This document shows positions 54,545 through 63,331 of a stretch of DNA of 64,000 nucleotides, piece by piece. The notes under the pieces are model-generated. The model was not told where the DNA came from and did not search any database. It worked only from the letters and a program-made list of their open reading frames with translations. The stretch is from JBAXTE01 sp963556065 (lineage in GTDB: Bacteria > Bacteroidota > Bacteroidia > Bacteroidales > WCHB1-69). Position 1 is the first letter of the stretch. Each line of letters begins with the position of its first letter. The position numbers and the translations under genes are program-made. The stretch spans positions 1 to 64,000 of the forward strand of contig CAUVYH020000020.1 in the NCBI GenBank assembly GCA_963556065.3, given 5' to 3'.

Positions 54545-54645
54545 GAACACAGATGACACAGATCGAACGGATGGTCAAAGATTTTTTAAATTTTTATCTT
54601 ATCCGTCTAAATCCGTAAAAACCCGTCTCATCCGTGTTCTAAAAT
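54541..54645. repeat. Palindromic repeat right of the GxxExxY gene
   Basis: Second copy of the 54017 unit (AAGAACACAGATGACACAGA, then ATCCGTGTTCTAAAATTT), about 85% identical. It begins at the GxxExxY stop codon. Confidence 0.8.
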
Positions 54646-54654
54646 TTTAAAACC

Positions 54655-55839
54655 ATGTCCATAAAACTCGATTATTCAGATATTCACTTCAAAAATAACG
54701 GGCGACTCAAGCTCCTGATTCTTGTAGGAACGCGCCCGGAGATCATACGGCTCTCGGCAGTAATTACCAAATGCCGCAAATATTTTGACACGATTTTAGC
54801 GCACACCGGTCAAAACTACGATTATAACCTAAATGGCATATTCTTCAAGGATTTAAAGTTAGATGCACCAGAAGTGTATATGGAGGCTGTCGGCGACGAT
54901 CTTGGCGCTACCATTGGGAACATTATCAATTGCAGTTACAAATTAATGACAGCTATAAACCCCGATGCTTTATTAATCCTGGGCGACACCAATAGCTGCC
55001 TCTCGGCCATATCAGCCAAACGGTTACATATCCCCATTTTCCACATGGAAGCTGGGAACCGATCCAAAGACGAATGCCTGCCCGAAGAAACCAACCGCCG
55101 TATTGTGGATATTATTTCCGATGTAAATCTCTGCTACAGCGAACACGCACGCCGTTACCTGATAGAAAACGGTTTGCCGAAAGAACGCATTTATGTCACC
55201 GGTTCACCCATGGCAGAAGTACTTCGTGCAAATCTGTCTGAGATAGAAGCATCTGATATCCATCAGCGTCTTGGCCTTGAAAAGGGTAAATATATCCTGC
55301 TCTCAGCTCATCGCGAAGAGAATATCGATACCGAAAAAAACTTTCTTTCATTGTTTAGCGCCATCAACGCCATGTCAGAAAAATATGATATGCCCATTCT
55401 CTACTCCTGCCATCCCCGCTCGAAGAAACGACTAGAAAGTAGCGGTTTCAAATTAGACCAGCGTGTGATTCAGCATGAACCCCTTGGGTTCCACGATTAC
55501 AACTGTTTGCAAATGAATGCTTACACGGTAGTTTCCGACAGTGGCACACTGCCCGAAGAAAGTTCTTTCTTTATTTCAATTGGTCACCCCTTCCCTGCCG
55601 TTTGCATACGTACCAGTACCGAACGCCCCGAAGCGTTGGATAAAGGTATTTTCACCCTGGCAGGCATTAGCGAGCGTTCCCTGCTGCAAGCGGTGGATAC
55701 CGCCATACAAATGAACGCCAACGGCCACCACGGCATTCCTGTACCTGATTATATGGACGAAAATGTATCCACCAAGGTAGTCACCATCATCCAAAGCTAT
55801 GTGGGCATTGTCAACAAAATGGTCTGGCGAAAATCCTAA
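54655..55839 (+). CDS. capG: UDP-N-acetylglucosamine 2-epimerase-family enzyme (CapG/FnlC-like)
   Basis: The 394-residue protein belongs to the non-hydrolysing UDP-GlcNAc 2-epimerase family: LLILVGTRPEIIRLSAVITK, HMEAGNRSKDECLPEETNRR, SAHREENIDTEKNFLSLFSA and TVVSDSGTLPEESSFF. Together with capE and capF it completes UDP-N-acetyl-L-fucosamine synthesis. ATG start at 54655 directly after the palindromic repeat. Confidence 0.92.
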   Translation: MSIKLDYSDIHFKNNGRLKLLILVGTRPEIIRLSAVITKCRKYFDTILAHTGQNYDYNLNGIFFKDLKLDAPEVYMEAVGDDLGATIGNIINCSYKLMTAINPDALLILGDTNSCLSAISAKRLHIPIFHMEAGNRSKDECLPEETNRRIVDIISDVNLCYSEHARRYLIENGLPKERIYVTGSPMAEVLRANLSEIEASDIHQRLGLEKGKYILLSAHREENIDTEKNFLSLFSAINAMSEKYDMPILYSCHPRSKKRLESSGFKLDQRVIQHEPLGFHDYNCLQMNAYTVVSDSGTLPEESSFFISIGHPFPAVCIRTSTERPEALDKGIFTLAGISERSLLQAVDTAIQMNANGHHGIPVPDYMDENVSTKVVTIIQSYVGIVNKMVWRKS

Positions 55840-55846
55840 ACGATTT

Positions 55847-56426
55847 ATGAAAATTTTAGTTACCAGTGCCAAGGGTTTTGTAGGCAAAAACCTATGTGTA
55901 CAACTCAACAACATAAAAGAAGGGAAAGCCCGTTGGTATGGCAATCTCACCATTGGTGCCGTGTTCGAATGTGACATAGATTCCACTGCGGAAGAGTTGG
56001 ATCAATATTGTCGTGAAATCGATTTTGTCTTCAACCTGGCTGGAGTCAACCGCCCAGAGAACACAGAGGATTTTATGCAAGGAACTTCGGGTTTGCCAGT
56101 ACCCTGCTTGAGACCCTAAAAAAACACGGTAACAAAGCCCCGTAATGCTCAGTTCATCGGCACATGCCTCGTACAGTAGCCGCCTTGGCAACAGCGAGTA
56201 CAGCCATAGCAAGCGGGCAGGTGAGGATTTATTCCTACAATATGAAAAGGAAATTGGTACGAAGGTATTTATTTATCTATTTCCAAATCTGTATGGCAAG
56301 TGGTGTCGGCCCAATTATAACAGCGTAACGGCCACCTTTTGTTACAACATTGTCAATGATTTGCCGATTACTATCAACGATCCTTCTGTAGAGCTTGAGA
56401 TGCTTTATATCGATGACAATACATAA
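55847..56426 (+). pseudogene. Second capF copy, frameshifted and truncated
   Basis: It starts 7 bp past capG with MKILVTSAKGFVGKNLCVQL, clearly capF-like. The frame changes at about 56082 (QGTSG instead of GNFGF) and again at about 56145 (GNKAP, then VMLSSSAHASYSSRLGNSEY), each compatible with a single-base loss. The readable product ends at IDDNT near 56426 with no cupin. The C-terminal half is missing and the next sequence is an acyltransferase, so this looks like a recombination junction. Confidence 0.85.
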
Positions 56427-57301
56427 ATGTGTTCAGCATTCCATGCTTTTTCATCATTTCTGGTTATTTGTCGCATAAAGAGTCTACAAGCAACTTGCTT
56501 TGGAATAAGTTGTGGTGGAATATGATAGTACCTATGCTATTGATGCTTGCTGCTAATTTGGCTTTTTATTGGTTCTCGTTTGTTTTAGACAATAATTTTA
56601 AGATGAAGTATTTGTGGCAAGAACCATTACTTTCGTTAGTCGGTATGCAAGGTCAAAACTACGCTGCTGGAGGATTAAAGGCATTATGGTTTGTTTATAC
56701 ACTTTGTGTCTGCAAGGTTATATTGCAATATTTGAGTACTTCTAAACGAAGTATTGTACTACCATCTCTTAGTATAGTGTTCTTGGTTTTGACTGTAGTG
56801 CTTGATAGAAAAGACATTTCGATAATGAATGCTATTATTGACGTATTGTTGGCATTTCCTTTCTTCTATATTGGTTTTCTATTGAGAAGATTTAAGGATA
56901 GTATCAATAGTCCGAAGCCAATGGTGTTGCTTCTATTGTTTTTGTTGTGTTTTGTAGTAGTGGGGTTATGTGGTAAGTATAATGGATTGATCTATTTGTA
57001 TCGTTGTCAATATAGTACAAGTGTATTATTGTGCATATTAGGTGGTGTTGCTGGAACATTTTTGGTGTATGTGATATCAGTGTTTTGTTCAAAACTATTT
57101 GATATATTGAATATCTATATTCTAGGGGGGTACGATGGTGATTTTAGGATTTCATTTTACAATAATATCCATCCTAAATCAAATTGTTATTTTTCAAGTA
57201 TTTGCTAAGTATATAGAGGCATTTTTGATACTATTACTTTTTGTGCCTATTAACATGTTCGTTCAAAAATATATTTCTGTGCTACATGGAAAGTACAGGA
57301 A
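56415..57301 (+). pseudogene. Acyltransferase-3-family protein, 5'-truncated and frameshifted
   Basis: From 56415 the frame reads INVFSIPCFFIISGYLSHKE, a typical acyltransferase-3 segment, but the usual N-terminal 50 residues with the catalytic His are missing. Multiple membrane segments follow (for example MLLMLAANLAFYWFSFVLDN). At the G run near 57123-57128 the frame breaks; LGGTMVILGFHFTIISILNQ continues in the next frame up to a stop near 57319. It would acetylate a capsule sugar if intact. The G-run frameshift could be a sequencing error; the missing N-terminus is real. Confidence 0.75.
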
Positions 57302-57322
57302 TACACAAAATAAAACTTGAGA

Positions 57323-58780
57323 ATGGATTCATTAAAGCAAAAAACCATGAAGGGCGTTGTATGGAGCTCTGTGCAACGTTTTGGGTCAATGGCAATCACC
57401 TTTGTTTCCAATATCGTTTTGGCGCGTTTGCTGTCGCCATCCGATTTTGGGTGTATAGGGATGCTAATGATTTTCATCTCTTTGTCGAATACTTTTATTG
57501 ATGGAGGTTTTGGTTCGGCACTTATACAAAAGAAAGAACCAACCCAGCACGATTATTCCACTATATTCTTTTGGAATATATTTTTGTCAATCGTCTTATA
57601 TGGCATATTGTTCGTTTTTTCACCTTTAGTTGCGAGATTCTATGACATTCCCTTATTGGAATCGGTTTTAAAGGTGCAAGGAATCGTGTTGCTATTTAAT
57701 GCATTGAGCATCATTCAGTATAATCAGTTGCGAAAAAAACTTCTATTTAAGAAATTAGCTATTATTGAAATTGTATCAGCAAGTATTTCGCTTGTCTTGG
57801 CTATCTTAGTCGCTATCGCTGGGTGGGGTATTTGGAGTTTGGTGTTGCAGCAAATATCGTTGAGTGTCTTTAGAGCATTGTTGTTTTGGATATTAGGTAA
57901 ATGGCGCCCAAGTCTTGTTTTCTCCAGAACATCTTTTAAGGAACTTTTTCATTTTGGCGGCTTTATGCTTTTGTCAAGCCTTTTCAGTACGCTTAGTAAC
58001 GAGATTCAAGGATTGTTAGTAGGAAAAATGTTTTCGCCTGCAACGATGGGATTATATAGCCAAGCTTATCGTTTAGAGGGGTCAGCAGCGACAGCCACTT
58101 CAAGCATAATTGACCAAGTGACATATCCGGTTTTGGCTTCGGCAAAAGACGACAAAGTGGCTTTTGTTTCAGCGCTCAAGCGTTTTATACAAATTCCGGC
58201 TTATGTCGGTAGTTTAGTAATGATGGTGATGATAGTTGTGGCTAAGCCATTAATTATCCTATTGTATTCAGCGAAATGGTTAGAATTTGTGCCATATTTT
58301 CAAATTCTTTGTACTGCAGGACTTGCCGTTTGTTTGCAAGGCTCTGCCAATAATGCCATCGCTGCATTAGGAAAAAGTAATGTTTTCTTTGCTTGGACCA
58401 TACTAAAACGTTCTTTGACAATTGTTTTTTGCGTTGTTGGAATTTTGTTGTTTGGAATTTATGGTTTGCTGTGGAGTAGTGTTGCAGGAGCATGGATGGT
58501 TTATTTTGTCAATGCATATCTGGTTCATCGGCATGTAGGGTATAGCTTTATAAATCAGGTACTTGATATTTTACCTTCACTATTGTTGGCCGTTATTATT
58601 GGTGTTATAGCTTACTATGTGGGTACTTTGTTCGATATAAATATGTATTTAAAGGCGTTTCTACAAGCATCTTTCTGCACAATAACTTATTTATTTGCGT
58701 CTTGGCTTTTTCGAATTGATGCATTCTCTTATTTGTTTGAAATGATAAAGAAACGGTTCCGCCGCACTAAAGCAGTTTGA
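57323..58780 (+). CDS. Wzx-like oligosaccharide flippase
   Basis: The 485-residue protein starts at the ATG at 57323 (MDSLKQKTMKGVVWSSVQRF). It has about 12-14 hydrophobic segments and the MOP/Wzx family pattern GGFGSALIQKKEPTQHDYST. It flips the undecaprenyl-linked repeat unit across the inner membrane. It is in an AT-rich block and sits 6 bp before the next glycosyltransferase. Bacteroidota-type sequence. Confidence 0.9.
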   Translation: MDSLKQKTMKGVVWSSVQRFGSMAITFVSNIVLARLLSPSDFGCIGMLMIFISLSNTFIDGGFGSALIQKKEPTQHDYSTIFFWNIFLSIVLYGILFVFSPLVARFYDIPLLESVLKVQGIVLLFNALSIIQYNQLRKKLLFKKLAIIEIVSASISLVLAILVAIAGWGIWSLVLQQISLSVFRALLFWILGKWRPSLVFSRTSFKELFHFGGFMLLSSLFSTLSNEIQGLLVGKMFSPATMGLYSQAYRLEGSAATATSSIIDQVTYPVLASAKDDKVAFVSALKRFIQIPAYVGSLVMMVMIVVAKPLIILLYSAKWLEFVPYFQILCTAGLAVCLQGSANNAIAALGKSNVFFAWTILKRSLTIVFCVVGILLFGIYGLLWSSVAGAWMVYFVNAYLVHRHVGYSFINQVLDILPSLLLAVIIGVIAYYVGTLFDINMYLKAFLQASFCTITYLFASWLFRIDAFSYLFEMIKKRFRRTKAV

Positions 58781-58786
58781 CCTTAT

Positions 58787-60019
58787 ATGAAAAAGATCTT
58801 GTTTTTGTCTTATAACTACCCATACGGTACGTTTGGACCAAGTACATTATGTACCTCGCGTATCATGGAGGCTCTCTCTAAAGATGATTCGTATGAGGTT
58901 CATAATATCTCATTCCCCCAGAATGACAATCCCGCTTATCAAGTGATTGACAAGGTTCATTTGCATTATCTTAATAATAGACCTAAGTCGAAACATCATT
59001 CCAAGTTAGTTGCTCAAGTGAAGATGTTGTGGACCCAATTGAACTATCCTCATAGTGCAAAAACAGAGAGCAATTCGTATTATAATGAGTGCGTACGACT
59101 TATCAATGGACAACATTTTGATCTAGTGGTAGCGCAATGCTATCCAGAGAATTGTGTGTGGGCCGGGGCTTGGCTTAAGGAGAAGAGATATGTAGATAAT
59201 TTGATGGTTATTTTTTGGGATAACATTTACGGAAAACTTCCAAGGCGTATCATCCCTAAACATTATGCTCTTAAACGTCAGCGAAAGGCAGAGGGGTTCA
59301 TCGCACAACAAGCTGACTTGCTAATATCACTTTACCCAATACAATCTTTCTACAAGCAATATGGTGATTTGCCAGAAGCAAATGGAAAACGCGAATTTTT
59401 GGGGATACCGTCCATTTCGCGTCCTAAGAAATTTCCAACATCTCCCTATCAGAGTGTTGTTGAGACGGGAATGATAAACATTCTTTATAGCGGAACAATT
59501 TTCCGCAGAGATTATGTGGCATATTTAGTTGACTTGCTGAATTTGTCCGTCAAGGCGGAAGATATTAACCTTATATTTTTTGCGCGAGGTATTTCGGATG
59601 AAGACTTTGAAAAGCTAGATAGTAAGTTTCGAGGGAAAATTAATCATCATGATTGGATACCGCTTGACCAACTCCTTGCAATGTATCCAATAGTTGATTT
59701 TTTTATGTCCTATCCTGGCAATCCAACTGCCATTCGTTCAAAGGTTTATGAGTATATGTCGTATGGAAAACCTTTGTTGCTGCTTTATGACGATGACTTC
59801 GATGTTAATGTCTCAACATTTGCTAAATATCCATCCTTTGCAGCGTTTGACGTAAGAAAGCCAGCAGAGAATAATGTGTCGGCAGTAGAGAGATTCCTAT
59901 CTGAAAACAAAGGGAAAGAGATACCTATTGAAATTACAGAAGACTTATTTCCTTGCGACACAGCGAAGGCTTATATTGAATTGATTGACAAATTATTGAT
60001 AAACAGTCATGACGAATAA
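58787..60019 (+). CDS. Glycosyltransferase (GT4-like)
   Basis: The 410-residue protein has a GT-B-like layout: an N-terminal domain (LFLSYNYPYGTFGPSTLCTS) and a C-terminal nucleotide-sugar domain with INILYSGTIFRRDYVAYLVD, HDWIPLDQLLAMYPIVDFFM and KVYEYMSYGKPLLLLYDDDF. It would add one sugar of the capsule repeat. The acceptor and sugar are unknown. Confidence 0.85.
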   Translation: MKKILFLSYNYPYGTFGPSTLCTSRIMEALSKDDSYEVHNISFPQNDNPAYQVIDKVHLHYLNNRPKSKHHSKLVAQVKMLWTQLNYPHSAKTESNSYYNECVRLINGQHFDLVVAQCYPENCVWAGAWLKEKRYVDNLMVIFWDNIYGKLPRRIIPKHYALKRQRKAEGFIAQQADLLISLYPIQSFYKQYGDLPEANGKREFLGIPSISRPKKFPTSPYQSVVETGMINILYSGTIFRRDYVAYLVDLLNLSVKAEDINLIFFARGISDEDFEKLDSKFRGKINHHDWIPLDQLLAMYPIVDFFMSYPGNPTAIRSKVYEYMSYGKPLLLLYDDDFDVNVSTFAKYPSFAAFDVRKPAENNVSAVERFLSENKGKEIPIEITEDLFPCDTAKAYIELIDKLLINSHDE

Positions 60020-60060
60020 CCAGTCCATAACTATTGGTGGACAAATATACATGTTTGAAC

Positions 60061-61287
60061 ATGCTAAAACGGATTACTCAATACTTTAATCTCAACGACT
60101 TAAACTTAATCCTGACATTTGCAGGATTTCCTATAGTTACAACCTTACTGCCTTTTGTTCCGAGTGTTCCATATAGAGCATTCGCATTATTGGTCGCTTT
60201 AATTTGTCTGTTTAAAAATGGTTTTCATTTTGCTTATGGTTCAAAGTTGATGAAGTGGTTTTTAGCATTTCTTTTTCTTGTTGATTTTAAGGCTTTGCTG
60301 CAAATTGTTTTCGCAAGTCCCCAGTATCAAGCTTCAGCATTAACGGCTTTCTTGTTTGTGTTTGGCGTTGTTTTAATTCCTGTCTTGGCTGTTTTTTCGG
60401 GGTGTAATAAGATTCATTGGAAGAACGTATTGTGGATTTTGTTGTTGTTGCTATCTTTAGTTATCTTAATAGGGGCATCTCATGTTGTACAAACCATAGC
60501 GGTTGAAGGTGAGGAAATGCGTATGGAATTGAATAAACGGCAATCTACATTGGCATTTGGGGATAATAGTGCGTACCTAATATTGCTGGCTTCTGCACTT
60601 TTGTTATATTATGGAAACAGTCGTAACGATGGCAAGCACAAATTGTATTGGTTTTTTCCTGTAATAGCAATAATTTTGGGGATTTATGGCATAGCAAAGG
60701 CGGGAAGCCGAGGGCCTTTTTTGTCTATGTTAGTAGGCTTGATAATGTTGTTTACATGTATGAAAGTAAAGACGGTATTTAAAATTGTGATGCGTGCAAT
60801 TGTTGCAGTTTTAGTATTCGGTATCAATTTTGAAGTTATAGAAAACTTTGCACCGGTCTTAACACAAAGATTAACTTTGACAGTGGAAAAAGGGGACCTT
60901 AGCGGAAGAGATTTGTTGTTTCAGGAAGCATGGCGTTTGATACTTGATCACCCAATATTCGGAACCGAACCTTTGATGTTTTTGAATGGCGGGGCATTTT
61001 CTAATTATCACAATGGTTTCCTTACAGTTGGTCTCGCTACTGGACTTTTGGGTTTTGTGGGATATGTTATTCTAATCATTGCTATAGTTTTTAATAGCTT
61101 AAAACATCGTAATTTGATTAATAATGTTGTTTATTTCTTTTTTATAAGTATGCTTGGAGCTTGCATTATGAGATCGATGTCTGGTGCGTCATTAGCAGAT
61201 AATCCAGTGTATACATTGTGCGTTGGTCTTGCGTGTCTTTATTGTACACGAGAAAATTCAAGAATTAATCAAACCCTAATTCAATAA
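60061..61287 (+). CDS. O-antigen/capsule polymerase (Wzy/ligase-like)
   Basis: I use the ATG at 60061 (MLKRITQYFNLNDLNLILTF). The 408-residue protein has about 10-12 hydrophobic segments and an O-antigen-ligase-like stretch: AGSRGPFLSMLVGLIMLFTC, a large loop with SGRDLLFQEAWRLILDHPIF and NYHNGFLTVGLATGLLGFVG. It polymerises or ligates repeat units at the periplasmic face. It starts 41 bp past the previous stop. Confidence 0.85.
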   Translation: MLKRITQYFNLNDLNLILTFAGFPIVTTLLPFVPSVPYRAFALLVALICLFKNGFHFAYGSKLMKWFLAFLFLVDFKALLQIVFASPQYQASALTAFLFVFGVVLIPVLAVFSGCNKIHWKNVLWILLLLLSLVILIGASHVVQTIAVEGEEMRMELNKRQSTLAFGDNSAYLILLASALLLYYGNSRNDGKHKLYWFFPVIAIILGIYGIAKAGSRGPFLSMLVGLIMLFTCMKVKTVFKIVMRAIVAVLVFGINFEVIENFAPVLTQRLTLTVEKGDLSGRDLLFQEAWRLILDHPIFGTEPLMFLNGGAFSNYHNGFLTVGLATGLLGFVGYVILIIAIVFNSLKHRNLINNVVYFFFISMLGACIMRSMSGASLADNPVYTLCVGLACLYCTRENSRINQTLIQ

Positions 61288-61293
61288 ATCGAA

Positions 61294-62151
61294 ATGGAAG
61301 CAAGTAAATTTAGTCTTACCGCATCACGTTTAGTGGGTAAGGTCTTAGGCCAAAACATCAATAAAAGGTTGAAGTATTTCCACAACCGTGGTCATTTTCC
61401 TAACTTCACCCACCCTAAGGATATTACAGAGTATATGCTATCGACTATGCGGAACCCGGCATTCGATCAGTATGCAAAATATGCCGACAAAGTGCGTGTG
61501 CGCGGATATATCAAAGAGTGTGGACTTGAACACATTCTTCTTAAACATTATGGTGTTTGGGAATGCCCAGAAGACATAGAATGGAATAATCTACCACAGA
61601 AATTTATACTAAAGGCTAATAATGGCTGTGGTAATCATGTTATCTGCAAGGATAAAGATAAATTGGATAAGCAGAAAGCTATTGATACGTTGAATAAGAG
61701 TATCCAAAATGGCCTGCATTCCAACGAGCGTCATTATTGTGCTATAAAGCCATTGGTGTTTGCAGAAGAATTGCTTGATACAGGAACGGATAAATTGCCA
61801 ACAGATTATAAAATAATGTGTATCAATGGAGAACCAGACCATTTCTTTGTGGCTTGCGAACGCGAAGTGAGCGCTCGTTATGATACATACGATCTTGATT
61901 GGAATAGGCTTTCATATACAAAAGATAAGTTTCTTCCTAATATTCAAGTTGAACGGCCTCAACACATTAATGAACTAAAGGAATACGCAAAGAAATTGTC
62001 TCATATATTCCCGGTTGTACGTGTTGATTTTTACGAGTTTGAAGGAAAGATCTATTTTTCCGAACTTACTTTCTCTCCTTGGGGCGGATTCTTGTATAGT
62101 TATACCGATGATTCAATAAAAGAAATGGGACAAAAGATGGGGTTGAGGTAA
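61294..62151 (+). CDS. TupA-like ATP-grasp protein
   Basis: The 285-residue protein has the TupA-like ATP-grasp core: LPQKFILKANNGCGNHVICK, VFAEELLDTG, PTDYKIMCINGEPDHFFVAC and VVRVDFYEFEGKIYFSELTF. These proteins, found in many capsule clusters, are thought to form amide or ester links in polysaccharides, such as adding an amino acid or acidic group. The precise reaction here is unknown. 6 bp gap after the polymerase gene. Confidence 0.88.
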   Translation: MEASKFSLTASRLVGKVLGQNINKRLKYFHNRGHFPNFTHPKDITEYMLSTMRNPAFDQYAKYADKVRVRGYIKECGLEHILLKHYGVWECPEDIEWNNLPQKFILKANNGCGNHVICKDKDKLDKQKAIDTLNKSIQNGLHSNERHYCAIKPLVFAEELLDTGTDKLPTDYKIMCINGEPDHFFVACEREVSARYDTYDLDWNRLSYTKDKFLPNIQVERPQHINELKEYAKKLSHIFPVVRVDFYEFEGKIYFSELTFSPWGGFLYSYTDDSIKEMGQKMGLR

Positions 62152-62214
62152 TAGTATACCTAATGATATCAACATCCTAATCAAGACTTTGAGGAATATC
62201 CTCATTAAAATCAT

Positions 62215-63324
62215 ATGAAGATTTGTTGTTTTTTTAATAACCTGTCAACTTACCGAGAGGAAATCTATAGTCGGATTGATTCAGCGTACGACTGTGATTG
62301 GTATGTAGAGGATCGAGACTACAAGGTTCGAGAGTTCTCCGATGATCAACTTCGAAAGAAACCGATACGGTTGCACTGCAAGGAGATAAAAGGATTTTAT
62401 ATTGTGCATGGGCTAATAGGCTTGTTGCGTAAGGACTACGATGTGTATCTTATGGTTGGAGCTTCAAGATGCTTATCGTTATATTTTTTCTTGACACTAA
62501 TGCGTTTGTTCTATCCCAAGAAGAGGGCTTATCTATGGACGCATGGGTATCTGGGAAAGGAAGGTCGTTTTCAAAGAGTTTTCTTTGGTAGGCCGTTGTA
62601 CAAGCTCTGTACGGGTGCTTTTATTTATAACAATCGCTCCCGAAATTTAATGATTCAGGATGGCATAAAAGCGGATAAGCTATTCACCATTCATAATTCG
62701 TTGGCATATTCCACTCAAATTGAATTAAGAAGAGTTGTAAATCAAAGCAATATCTATAAAGAACATTTCGGAAACAATAATCCCGTTTTGATTTTCTTAG
62801 GTAGAATTACCTCTATTAAGAGGTTGGATTTGTTGATTGATGCCGTGAAAGAATTGAAAAGTCGTGGAGAGACGTATAATGTGGCTTTGATAGGTGATTG
62901 GGAGATTAACGCGTCATTGCAACAACAAGTGGTGAATGCTGAATTGTCTGCAAATGTGTGGTTTTATGGGGCTTGTTATGACGAGAGTCGTAATGCGGAA
63001 TTGGTATATAATGCTGATTTATGTGTAGCTCCTGGCAATATCGGTTTAACAGCAATCCATTCTCTTATGTTTGGATGTCCGGCGATAACCCATAGTGATT
63101 TTAAGTGGCAGATGCCCGAATTTGAGGCTATACATTCTAACTCTACAGGATGCTTCTTTGAACGAAATAATTCGGATGATCTTGCTAACAAGATTTCAGA
63201 ATGGTTTAAGGCAAATAAGAACCGTCGTGATGAAATTCGTCGAGCATGCTATAAAGAAATTGATGAGTCATGGACTCCAGAATTTCAGATGAATGTGATT
63301 CATTCCGTTTTGGACAACGAATAA
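62215..63324 (+). CDS. Glycosyltransferase family 4-like protein
   Basis: The 369-residue protein has GT4 hallmarks: PVLIFLGRITSIKRLDLLID, VALIGDWEINA and NADLCVAPGNIGLTAIHSLM (EX7E-like position). It adds a sugar to the capsule repeat. The N-terminal half contains HGYLGKEGRFQRVFFGRPLY, a membrane-associated region. Confidence 0.88.
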   Translation: MKICCFFNNLSTYREEIYSRIDSAYDCDWYVEDRDYKVREFSDDQLRKKPIRLHCKEIKGFYIVHGLIGLLRKDYDVYLMVGASRCLSLYFFLTLMRLFYPKKRAYLWTHGYLGKEGRFQRVFFGRPLYKLCTGAFIYNNRSRNLMIQDGIKADKLFTIHNSLAYSTQIELRRVVNQSNIYKEHFGNNNPVLIFLGRITSIKRLDLLIDAVKELKSRGETYNVALIGDWEINASLQQQVVNAELSANVWFYGACYDESRNAELVYNADLCVAPGNIGLTAIHSLMFGCPAITHSDFKWQMPEFEAIHSNSTGCFFERNNSDDLANKISEWFKANKNRRDEIRRACYKEIDESWTPEFQMNVIHSVLDNE

Positions 63325-63331
63325 ATTTCAT

